Positions 25,617-32,740 of a DNA stretch of 64,000 bases are shown in pieces. Source of the DNA: Acidimicrobiales bacterium. GTDB lineage: Bacteria > Actinomycetota > Acidimicrobiia > Acidimicrobiales > Aldehydirespiratoraceae. Where the stretch lies: positions 326,226 to 390,225 of the forward strand of contig JAVJSI010000005.1 in the NCBI GenBank assembly GCA_040219515.1. The letters are read 5' to 3'. Each line of letters opens with the position of its first letter. The stretch's first letter is position 1. Below the pieces are notes generated by a model. The model made no database searches. It saw nothing but the letters and a program-made list of their open reading frames with translations, and had not been told where the DNA came from. Made by a program: the position numbers and the translations under genes.

Positions 25617-26831
25617 ATGGAGCGGCGAGACGCACTCATCACCGGCGTGGTCCTCGGACTCATGTTCGCGGCCATCGCGACATTGATCGTCATGGCCCGC
25701 AGCGACGAGACGGACCGGTTGGCCTTCGATCCGGATGTGTCGTCGACGCCCGACGACCCCACGACTGACGAGCCGACACCCGACGACCCGGCACCCGACG
25801 GTGGCGAGTTCGACGCCTTCGTCGACGAGGCGATCGTCTTCGTCGAGGAGACCCGAGGAGGGCGATTCCTCACTCGCCCGATCGTGGTGACGCTCGGCGA
25901 GTCGGACTTCGTCGCACGCGTGACCAGCGATCTGGCCGCCGACTTCGCCGAGGCCCCCGACGAGGTCGAGGTGTTCAACGCGACCTACCGGGCGCTGGCG
26001 CTGATCGGTCCCGACGAACGGATCGACGAGGTCTACGGACGCTTCGGCGAGGCCGGCATTCTCGGGTTCTACGACCCGACCACCGACGAGCTCGTGGTCC
26101 GTCAGCGCGACGAACTCTCTCTGCTGACCAAGTCCACGATCGTGCACGAGCTGACCCACGCCTGGGACGACCAGCACTTCGACCTCGACCGTCCGGAGTA
26201 CGACGACCGTACCGACGAGATCGGCTGGGGTTTCATCGCGGTCGCCGAAGGCAGCGCGACATGGGTCGAGGCGGAATGGGAAGCGACGCTGGACTCCGCC
26301 GACCGGGGCGCACTCCTCCAGGAGGAGCTCGGCTTCAGCGATCCGGGCATCATCGACGAGTTCACGTTGGCGTTCCTGCTCCTCGAGCTCTCCCCCTACG
26401 AGTACGGCGAGCCCTTCGTGACCCAGCTCGTGGAGAGCGGTGGGATCACCGCCCTCGACACCGCGCTCACCGAACCGCCGGTCACCAGTGAGCAGGTGAT
26501 GTCACCCGACCGCTACGACACGCAGGAGGGGCCGATCGACATTCCTGCGCCGCCGGCCGACGGCGAGGTGCTCTACTCCGGGCTCGGCGGTGACGTGGTG
26601 ATCGAGTCGATCCTCGCCGGCACCGGCGTCGTCCGTGACTTCGAGTGGGGCGGCGACCAGCTCGTGGTGTGGACGGCCGACGGTCAGAGCTGCATCCGCT
26701 GGGACATCCAGGCCGAGGACGGCTCGACGGCATCGGTGCGGAGCGCCTTCGAGACCTGGGGATCACGGGTCGGCGACGTAGAGGTGTCCGAGGTCGATTC
26801 GCGCACTGTGCGAATCGATCGCTGCGTCTAG
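25617..26831 (+). CDS. Membrane-anchored putative zinc metalloprotease
   Basis: A 404-residue protein with one N-terminal transmembrane helix (about 8-27), then an acidic linker with repeated TPDD/DEPTPDDP motifs (40-65), and an extracytoplasmic domain with HELTHAWDDQ at 177-186, an HExxH zinc site. A likely third ligand is E211 in AVAEGSATWVE, giving a gluzincin-like HExxH...E arrangement. No standard peptidase family could be named with certainty. The TAG stop shares CTAG with the stop of the convergent sunset-domain gene. Topology predicts the catalytic domain outside the membrane. Confidence 0.72.
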   Translation: MERRDALITGVVLGLMFAAIATLIVMARSDETDRLAFDPDVSSTPDDPTTDEPTPDDPAPDGGEFDAFVDEAIVFVEETRGGRFLTRPIVVTLGESDFVARVTSDLAADFAEAPDEVEVFNATYRALALIGPDERIDEVYGRFGEAGILGFYDPTTDELVVRQRDELSLLTKSTIVHELTHAWDDQHFDLDRPEYDDRTDEIGWGFIAVAEGSATWVEAEWEATLDSADRGALLQEELGFSDPGIIDEFTLAFLLLELSPYEYGEPFVTQLVESGGITALDTALTEPPVTSEQVMSPDRYDTQEGPIDIPAPPADGEVLYSGLGGDVVIESILAGTGVVRDFEWGGDQLVVWTADGQSCIRWDIQAEDGSTASVRSAFETWGSRVGDVEVSEVDSRTVRIDRCV

Positions 26832-27226
26832 CGTTTGGCTCGACGAAATCCGTCGGCTTCGGCGTCGGCCTCGGTCGCGTAGCAGCGTTCGGGCACCGTG
26901 CGTTCGTAGGACATGCCGCCGGGAACGTGGAAGATGCCCGAGCCCGCGTTCCCCTTGATCGGGTGGCTGAGCGGGCAGGCGCCGTCGACGGGTTCGACCC
27001 ACGTGGGTGCCGGTGTCGATGCCACGGTGAGGGTGGCGGGTTCGGTGAACTGGACCATGCCGGTTCGCTTGGTGGCACCGGGTTCGTCGACCAGTGGTTG
27101 CCAGGTGGCCTGCCCGGTGACCGCGGGAGACCCCGACCGACGCGCGGCCCGAACGACGCCGACACCGACGGCGACGATCGCGCCGACCTTGCAGATACGC
27201 ACGAGTCGTTTGACGAGATCCGGCAT
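26828..27226 (-). CDS. Sunset-domain protein
   Basis: A 132-residue protein with an N-terminal membrane helix (about 10-30), a variable middle segment and a C-terminal module starting CPLSHPIKGNAG and continuing FHVPGGMSYERTVPE-CYATEADAEADGFR, which matches the small sunset domain found in many actinobacterial envelope proteins and nucleases. The two cysteines (CPLSH and RCYAT) may bind metal together with histidines. The ATG at 27226 has AAAGGGAG 5 nt upstream, better than the two upstream in-frame ATGs. Function unknown. It lies downstream of the beta-propeller lipoprotein gene on the same strand, 39 bp apart. Confidence 0.75.
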   Translation of the reverse strand: MPDLVKRLVRICKVGAIVAVGVGVVRAARRSGSPAVTGQATWQPLVDEPGATKRTGMVQFTEPATLTVASTPAPTWVEPVDGACPLSHPIKGNAGSGIFHVPGGMSYERTVPERCYATEADAEADGFRRAKR

Positions 27227-27265
27227 CGAACTCCCTTTCCGCATGGACACCCGCACCGTACCGGT

Positions 27266-29638
27266 TCAGAGGTTCAGCGCGTCCAGCCGCTCGAACGTGG
27301 TCAGGTCGTTGACCTGCAGCCGGGCCGGGTTCGCACCGCCCAGCCAACCCCACGGAGAGCTCACGGTCCAGAGTTCACCGTCGGGCAGTACGAGCGAACG
27401 GCTGATCTGGGGAACGCCGTCGCCGATCGGCCAGCAGGAGACGATGGTGCCGTCGATGGCGAGCCCCGCTCGCGCCGCGTCCTCGGTGACCCACTGCTCC
27501 TCGTGGCACTCGAAGCCCGTGGCGGCGGGTGCCTCGCCGTCCTCGCAGTCGAGGATGAGGCCGTAGCCGTCGGCGATCATGTACTCGACCTCGGTCTCGA
27601 ACCGGCTCTGGTCGGTGGTGGGCAGGTCGTCCTCGGTCACGGTGCGGCACTCGGTCTCGCCGACGGCGATCGTCTCGTCGTTGTGGTCGATGCGGCCGAC
27701 CTCGGTGATGGTGCCGTTCTCGATGCGCAGCAACACCACGCCGGCCCACTGCTCACCCTGGTCCCAGGTGTCGATCGGGACGACGGCCAGGTTTTCCGGC
27801 GCCCACCAGAGGAACGCGTGGGTGTCCCAGCCGACATTGTTCCAGCTGTCGGGGCCGATCCAGGTGGCGATCTCGGCCGGGGCCGCGAGGTCGCTCACGT
27901 CGAACAGCGACACCTTGGACCCGGTGACCTGGCCGTTCTGCTCGTCGGCTTCGCTGCCGACACCGATGACGAGCCCATCCCCGATCGGGTGGAGGTAGCT
28001 CGAGAAACCGGGGATCTTCAGCTCGCCCACGACCACCGGGTCGGTGGGGTCGCTCAGGTCGACGGTGTAGAGCGGATCGACCTGGCGGAAGGTGACGACA
28101 TAGCCGATGTCGCCCTGGAAGCGCACGGCCTGCACGGCCTCGCCGTTGCCCATGTCGCCGACCGAGCCGACCTCGACGAGTTCTCCGTCCTGCTCCTCGA
28201 GCACTCGCACGAACGACTCCGACGTCTCGTCCCAGTTGTTGCCCGTTGTCGTGACCACCCGGAGATGACCGTCGTACTCACTGAACGAGTAGCTGTCCCG
28301 AATGAGACCATCGATCGATCCGCTGGCGGTGTACGCGGCCGACGAGCTCGAGCCGATGTCGAAGCGGTGGATCGAGGTGGTGACGTTCTCGGTGATCTGC
28401 TCGCGGGCGGCGTCGAGCGTCTCGAGATCGAACCACGAGGTGGTGGCCACGAAGACCGAGTCGGTCGAGGCATAGACGACCTCGCCGGGGGCGAGGACGG
28501 CCGTGGTGCCCGACGGGTCCAGGTCGCCGTCGACGTCGATGGTCAGCACCGAGAGCACCCCGAAACCGGCGAACTCGGTGGGCGCGTGGACCTGCTCACA
28601 GGGAACGAGGAGGCCTTCGTCGGTGGCCGATCCGTCGGCGTCGAGCCGCGTGTAGCCGGGCAGCCAGTCGGTGAGCTCGGAGTCGAGCAGCGCCTCGCGG
28701 TTGCTCTCCTCGGCGCGTTCCTCGCCGCTCTCGCTCTGCGGGAAGACGAACGGGAACGAGTACTGCGGATTGGCCCGCACGATGATCCGGGCGGTGCCGT
28801 CGATGGCCCGGGCGCTGACGTAGTCGCCCTCGGCCGCGAGGGTCTCGAGGATGCGGGGCGTGTCGCCGTCGACGGTGATGCGGGTGATGGTGGTCTGGCT
28901 GCGGCCGTAGGACGGGCCGACGATGTCGCTCGCGAAGCTCGCCTCGGCGTCGCCGCCGACCGCGACGCCGTCCTCGACCCAGCCCTGCCGGAGGAGCAGC
29001 AGCTCGTCACCGTCGATGAAGAGTTCGGCGCGATCGCCCTCGGGCACGGCGACCGTGCCCACCACGGTGCGGCCGGCGACGTCGACGATCACGAGCTCAC
29101 CGCTGGCGACGATGTAGATCCGCTCGCCGTCGGTCTTCACGATGTCGGCCTCGTCGACGCCGGTCTCCTGCACGTTGGTGCCGGAGAAGTCGACACCCTC
29201 GGCGAGACTCCCGCCAGACGTGTCGGCACCCCCCTCGGCGCCCCCTTCGGGGGCGGCCGTCGTGAGCGGCGCCTCGGGGGCCGACTCTGCGGTGTCGAAA
29301 TCGGCGGCGTCATCGGTCGCGTCGTCCTCCATGGTCATGACGTCGCCCTCCATGGGCCACCATCCGCCGTACCAGCCCTCGTCGAATCCCCAGGGTCCGA
29401 CCCGCTCGGCTCCTTCGGCCCGCAGGTGATCGAGGAGGGTGTCGCAGTCGCCGAACCCGGAGAGGGCGCTCGTGAGCGCGATGTCCTCTCCGCCGATGTC
29501 GACGACGATCTCGCCGCCGGCTCCGGTGCCGTCGCTGGCGTCGGGGGCATCGGGTGTGGCATCGAGGGGAAGATCGTCGGCCCCACAGGCCGTCGACAGG
29601 GCGGCGACGACAGCAAGGGTTGTCAGGAACTTGCGCAT
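27266..29638 (-). CDS. Secreted beta-propeller lipoprotein
   Basis: A 790-residue exported protein with a lipobox (LSTAC, lipidated C18 expected) after a short signal peptide. A long acidic Asp/Ala/Gly/Glu-rich spacer follows up to about residue 130. The rest is a repeat-rich beta-propeller of the type often annotated beta-propeller domain-containing protein in actinobacteria and archaea, with blades such as ADIVKTDGERIYIVASGELV, DPLYTVDLSDPTDPVVVGEL and GSKVSLFDVSDLAAPAEI. The function of the family is unknown; an extracellular binding or enzymatic role is possible. GGAG lies 7 nt before the ATG. A member of the 35-nt repeat lies upstream. Confidence 0.85.
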   Translation of the reverse strand: MRKFLTTLAVVAALSTACGADDLPLDATPDAPDASDGTGAGGEIVVDIGGEDIALTSALSGFGDCDTLLDHLRAEGAERVGPWGFDEGWYGGWWPMEGDVMTMEDDATDDAADFDTAESAPEAPLTTAAPEGGAEGGADTSGGSLAEGVDFSGTNVQETGVDEADIVKTDGERIYIVASGELVIVDVAGRTVVGTVAVPEGDRAELFIDGDELLLLRQGWVEDGVAVGGDAEASFASDIVGPSYGRSQTTITRITVDGDTPRILETLAAEGDYVSARAIDGTARIIVRANPQYSFPFVFPQSESGEERAEESNREALLDSELTDWLPGYTRLDADGSATDEGLLVPCEQVHAPTEFAGFGVLSVLTIDVDGDLDPSGTTAVLAPGEVVYASTDSVFVATTSWFDLETLDAAREQITENVTTSIHRFDIGSSSSAAYTASGSIDGLIRDSYSFSEYDGHLRVVTTTGNNWDETSESFVRVLEEQDGELVEVGSVGDMGNGEAVQAVRFQGDIGYVVTFRQVDPLYTVDLSDPTDPVVVGELKIPGFSSYLHPIGDGLVIGVGSEADEQNGQVTGSKVSLFDVSDLAAPAEIATWIGPDSWNNVGWDTHAFLWWAPENLAVVPIDTWDQGEQWAGVVLLRIENGTITEVGRIDHNDETIAVGETECRTVTEDDLPTTDQSRFETEVEYMIADGYGLILDCEDGEAPAATGFECHEEQWVTEDAARAGLAIDGTIVSCWPIGDGVPQISRSLVLPDGELWTVSSPWGWLGGANPARLQVNDLTTFERLDALNL

Positions 29639-29731
29639 GACGATTCTCCGGGTAGGTGCAGGGATCGGGGTTGTCCCCTACGACGCCCCCCACCCCCGAA
29701 TGGTTCCCGTCGTCACCAGAGTTTCTTCCCC

Positions 29732-29766
29732 AGTTGGGACACCGGGGTCAGACCCCCGTCCCAACT
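29732..29766. repeat. 35-nt palindromic repeat, copy 1
   Basis: Outer arms AGTTGGGAC and GTCCCAACT enclose the inner palindrome GGGGTC-A-GACCCC. It lies 6 bp after the leuD stop, and can form a hairpin on either strand. Three further copies occur at 48655, 53008 and 53072. Confidence 0.85.
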
Positions 29767-29771
29767 CGGGT

Positions 29772-30365
29772 TCAGCGGCTGGCGGGGAGCCAGGGGCGAC
29801 GGGTCGATTCGTACTCGTCGATGTCGCCGGCGTGGCGCAGGGTGAGGCCGATGTCGTCGAGGCCCTCGAGGAAGCGGTCCTGCGTCGAAGCGTCCATCGG
29901 GAAGCTGCTCTCCAGGCCGGCGGCCGGCGCCTCGACCGTCAGGCGTTCGACGTCGACGGTGATCTCCAGCGTCGGGTCGGCTTCGACGGCGCGCATCAGG
30001 GCGGCATTGAAGTCGGCTTCGACGGTGACGGGGACGAGCCCGTTCTTCGTGCAGTTGTTGCGGAAGATGTCGGCGAAACGCGGGGAGATCACGGCATCGA
30101 AGCCGTACTGCTGGATGGCCCAGACGGCATGTTCGCGAGACGACCCGGTGCCGAAGTTCATGCCCCCGATCAGGATGTTGGCGCCGGCGTACTCCTCCTT
30201 GTTGAGCACGAAGTCGCGGTCGTCGCGCCATTCCGAGAAGAGCCCCTTCTCGAAGCCGGTGCGCTCGACCCGCTTGAGCCAATCCGACGGGATGATCTGG
30301 TCGGTGTCGACGTCGGTGCGATCGAGCGGCACCGCGGTGCCCGAGACAATGCGTACAGCCTTCAT
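29772..30365 (-). CDS. leuD: 3-isopropylmalate dehydratase small subunit
   Basis: A 197-residue swivel-domain subunit of isopropylmalate isomerase, with the LeuD pattern VDTDQIIPSDWLKRV near the N-terminus and GMNFGTGSSREHAVWAIQQYG near residues 65-85, then FADIFRNNCTKNGL. It pairs with LeuC to isomerise 2- to 3-isopropylmalate, and in the citramalate route it would handle citramalate and 3-methylmalate. The ATG at 30365 has GGAGAAGGA upstream. It follows leuC after an unusually long 114-bp gap that contains a large inverted repeat and a G-run tract. Confidence 0.95.
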   Translation of the reverse strand: MKAVRIVSGTAVPLDRTDVDTDQIIPSDWLKRVERTGFEKGLFSEWRDDRDFVLNKEEYAGANILIGGMNFGTGSSREHAVWAIQQYGFDAVISPRFADIFRNNCTKNGLVPVTVEADFNAALMRAVEADPTLEITVDVERLTVEAPAAGLESSFPMDASTQDRFLEGLDDIGLTLRHAGDIDEYESTRRPWLPASR

Positions 30366-30383
30366 GGTGATGCGAATCCTTCT

Positions 30384-30436
30384 CCAAATTGAGGCGACTT
30401 GACCACCGCAGGGGTGGTGAACCCGCCTCAATTTGG
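30384..30436. repeat. Nested inverted repeat between leuC and leuD
   Basis: A 13-bp perfect stem CCAAATTGAGGCG / CGCCTCAATTTGG flanks a 27-nt interior that itself contains ACCACC / GGTGGT. It can form a cruciform or, in the leuCD mRNA, a two-tier hairpin. Only one copy was seen in the window. Confidence 0.85.
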
Positions 30437-30437
30437 T

Positions 30438-30479
30438 GGGCTTGGGAGGGTGAGCGGGGCTGGAGGGGAAGGGGGTGGG
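30438..30479 (+). repeat. Seven-tract G-run, potential G-quadruplex
   Basis: Runs of three or more G occur at 30438-40, 44-46, 48-50, 56-59, 65-68, 71-75 and 77-79, with gaps of 1-5 nt. The G-rich strand is the plus strand, i.e. the template strand for leuCD; the mRNA would be pyrimidine-rich here. Confidence 0.6.
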
Positions 30480-31883
30480 CTAGGGGAGGTCGGCGGGGGT
30501 GGCGAAGGTGCCGGCGATGGCGGTGGCGGCGGCGACGGCGGGAGAGACGAGGTGGGTGCGTCCTCCTCGGCCCTGGCGGCCCTCGAAGTTGCGGTTCGAC
30601 GTACTGGCCGCCCGCTCGCCAGGCTGGAGCTTGTCGGGGTTCATGGCCAGGCACATCGAGCACCCGGGCTCGCGCCAGTCGAAGCCGGCCGCCCGGAAGA
30701 TCTCGGGCAGGCCTTCGGCCTCGGCCTGGGCCTTGACCTGGCCGGAGCCGGGCACCACGAGCGTGCGCATGCCGGCTTTCACCTGACGACCCTCGGCGAC
30801 CTTGGCCGCTTCGCGGAGATCCTCGATGCGGGAGTTCGTGCACGATCCGATGAACACGGTGTCGACAATGACGTCGCGTATCGGCGTGTCGGCGGTGAGG
30901 CCCATGTACTCGAGCGCCCGGGCGGCGTTGTCGCGCAGGCCCGGGTCGTCGAACGAGTCAGGTGATGGAATATCGCCGTGCAGTGGCATCACCTGGGCCG
31001 GGTTCGTCCCCCAGGAGACGTACGGCGTGATGTCGGCGCCGTCGAGGACGACCTCCTCGTCGAAGGTGGCATCGTCGTCGGTGGGAAGCGTCTTCCAGTC
31101 GGCGACGGCGGCGTCCCAGTCGGCTCCCGTGGGGCTGTGTTCGCGACCCTCGAGATAGGCGAACGTGACCTCGTCGGGGGCGATCAGGCCGGCCTTGGCG
31201 CCACCCTCGATCGACATGTTGCAGATCGTCATCCGGCCTTCCATCGAGAGGTTGCGGATGACGTCGCCGCGGTACTCGATGATCTTGCCGATGCCGCCGC
31301 CGGTGCCGATGCGGCCGATGATCGCGAGGATCACGTCCTTGGCGGTCGAACCGGCGGGCAGCGTGCCGTTGACGGTGACGGCCATGGTGCCGGGCCGCGT
31401 CTGGGGCAGGGTCTGGGTGGCGAGCACGTGTTCGACCTCGCTGGTGCCGATGCCGAATGCGATCGAGCCGAACGCCCCGTGGGTGGCGGTGTGGGAGTCG
31501 CCGCACACGATGGTCATGCCGGGCTGGGTCAGGCCCTGCTCGGGACCGATCACGTGGACGATGCCCTGCTTCGGGTGACCCATCGGGTAGTTGGTCACAC
31601 CGAACTCGGCGGTGTTGGCCCGAAGCGTGTCGATCTGCTTGCGGCTGATCTCGTCGGCGATCGGCTGGTCGATGTTCTCCGTGGGGACGTTGTGGTCTTC
31701 GGTCGCCACGGTGAGATCGGGCCGGCGCACGCCGCGGCCGCTGATCCGCAGACCGTCGAATGCCTGCGGTGAGGTGACCTCGTGGATCAGGTGGAGGTCG
31801 ATGTAGAGCAGGTCGGGCGCGCCGCCCATGCCGGCGGCGACGAGGTGCCGATCCCAGATCTTCTCGCTGAGGGTCTTGCCCAT
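30480..31883 (-). CDS. leuC: 3-isopropylmalate dehydratase large subunit
   Basis: A 467-residue aconitase-family subunit. The three cluster cysteines are in [13 protein letters not shown] and [11 protein letters not shown]; the N-terminus [15 protein letters not shown] and the [14 protein letters not shown] segment are typical of LeuC. With LeuD it isomerises isopropylmalate in leucine synthesis and can act in the citramalate path to isoleucine. GGGA precedes the ATG. The gene is divergent from an IclR-type regulator with 65 bp between starts, the classical arrangement of ndgR/ltbR and leuCD in actinobacteria, so repression by that protein is expected. Confidence 0.95.
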   Translation of the reverse strand: MGKTLSEKIWDRHLVAAGMGGAPDLLYIDLHLIHEVTSPQAFDGLRISGRGVRRPDLTVATEDHNVPTENIDQPIADEISRKQIDTLRANTAEFGVTNYPMGHPKQGIVHVIGPEQGLTQPGMTIVCGDSHTATHGAFGSIAFGIGTSEVEHVLATQTLPQTRPGTMAVTVNGTLPAGSTAKDVILAIIGRIGTGGGIGKIIEYRGDVIRNLSMEGRMTICNMSIEGGAKAGLIAPDEVTFAYLEGREHSPTGADWDAAVADWKTLPTDDDATFDEEVVLDGADITPYVSWGTNPAQVMPLHGDIPSPDSFDDPGLRDNAARALEYMGLTADTPIRDVIVDTVFIGSCTNSRIEDLREAAKVAEGRQVKAGMRTLVVPGSGQVKAQAEAEGLPEIFRAAGFDWREPGCSMCLAMNPDKLQPGERAASTSNRNFEGRQGRGGRTHLVSPAVAAATAIAGTFATPADLP

Positions 31884-31911
31884 GAGATTCCCGATTCGTC
31901 GTGACTGGATC

Positions 31912-31941
31912 TTGACAGTCTCATATATTGATACATACGTT
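31912..31941 (+). promoter_or_regulatory. Promoter of the IclR regulator gene (TTGACA-18-TACGTT)
   Basis: A consensus -35 TTGACA (31912-31917) and -10 TACGTT (31936-31941) are separated by 18 bp; the -10 is 7 nt before the GTG at 31949, so the transcript should be leaderless. Confidence 0.65.
31918..31934. promoter_or_regulatory. Candidate IclR-type operator in leuC/regulator intergenic region
   Basis: GTCTCATATATTGATAC is an imperfect palindrome around a central ATA, sited in the spacer between the -35 and -10 of the regulator promoter and within the leuC upstream region. It is unusually AT-rich for this genome. Binding by the divergent IclR protein would repress both genes; this is inferred. 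Confidence 0.5.
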
Positions 31942-31948
31942 CTGAACT

Positions 31949-32602
31949 GTGGAACACACGATAAGCGGTGTCGGCGTCATCGACAAGGCCGCGGCGTTAC
32001 TTTCTGCGGTGGAACGGGGTCCGGTCGCGCTCGCCGGGCTCGTCGAGCGCACGGGCTTCTCCCGTGCGACCGCCCACCGACTCGCCTCCGCGCTGGAGGT
32101 CCACGGGCTCTTGCGGCGCGACGGCGAGGGACGGTTCGCGCTCGGGAGTCGGCTGCTCGCCATGGGCCAGGCGGCGGCGAGGGCCTGGCCGATCGCCGAG
32201 GCCGCAGCCCCTGCGCTGGCCGAGCTGCGCGACGCCACCGGCGAGTCGGCCCAGATCTACGTGCGCGACGGCGCCGATCGTGTGTGCGTCGCCTCGCTCG
32301 AATCGCCCCACGGGCTGCGTACGATCGTGGCGACGGGTGCGGTGCTGCCGCTCGACCGCGGGTCTGGTGGCCGGGTGCTGTCGGGCCAGGTCGATGCGGG
32401 TGGCTACGTGGTGTCGGTCGAGGAGCGCCAGGCGGGTGTGGCCTCGGTCAGTGCCCCCGTACGGCATGGGGCGGCGACGATGGCGGCCGTGAGCGTCAGT
32501 GGCCCGATCGAACGACTGACCCGTGACCCGGGTCCGGTGTTCGGACCACCGGTGGTCGCCGCCGCCGCTGCGATTGCCCGGGCCGCGGGTCTCGACGGAT
32601 AG
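31949..32602 (+). CDS. IclR family regulator, NdgR/LtbR-like
   Basis: A 217-residue IclR protein: N-terminal winged helix (about 8-65; [28 protein letters not shown]) and a C-terminal effector-binding domain from about residue 75. It is divergent from leuC, the conserved position of NdgR in Streptomyces and LtbR in Corynebacterium, regulators of leucine-pathway genes. The GTG start fits a leaderless transcript. Likely role: amino-acid-dependent control of leuCD and itself. Orthology is inferred from gene order and family; the effector is not known from the sequence. Confidence 0.87.
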   Translation: MEHTISGVGVIDKAAALLSAVERGPVALAGLVERTGFSRATAHRLASALEVHGLLRRDGEGRFALGSRLLAMGQAAARAWPIAEAAAPALAELRDATGESAQIYVRDGADRVCVASLESPHGLRTIVATGAVLPLDRGSGGRVLSGQVDAGGYVVSVEERQAGVASVSAPVRHGAATMAAVSVSGPIERLTRDPGPVFGPPVVAAAAAIARAAGLDG

Positions 32603-32605
32603 CGT
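32600..32605 (+). promoter_or_regulatory. -10 element TAGCGT overlapping regulator stop codon
   Basis: TAGCGT includes the TAG stop of the IclR gene and lies 6 nt before the GTG at 32612. Confidence 0.4.
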
Positions 32606-32611
32606 CTCGCC

Positions 32612-32740
32612 GTGTCCGCCCGCCCGCCAAACGACGACGAGCCCGAACTCGGCCCCGGGTCGATGTGGCTGCTGCGGGTCGGCGCCGTCGTGTTCCTGGC
32701 GATCCTCGTCTGGTTCCTGATCGACGCGATCGTGGGCTGA
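32612..32740 (+). CDS. 42-residue single-pass membrane protein
   Basis: A short ORF from GTG 32612 to TGA 32740. It has a polar, acidic N-terminal half (SARPPNDDEPELGPGS) and one strongly hydrophobic helix (VGAVVFLAILVWFLIDAI) ending just before the stop. A TANNNT box 6 nt upstream predicts a leaderless transcript, and the composition is that of a real small membrane protein rather than random sequence. It lies between the IclR gene and the convergent acyl-CoA ligase. Similar tiny helix proteins are frequent in actinobacteria; no function is known. Confidence 0.6.
   Translation: MSARPPNDDEPELGPGSMWLLRVGAVVFLAILVWFLIDAIVG

Noticed and set aside
26645..29845. A 1066-codon open frame on the plus strand opposite the beta-propeller lipoprotein
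   Set aside because: High-GC antisense frames stay open by codon bias; it has no recognisable domains, is rich in R/G/D/V low-complexity sequence, and the minus strand encodes a clear lipoprotein.
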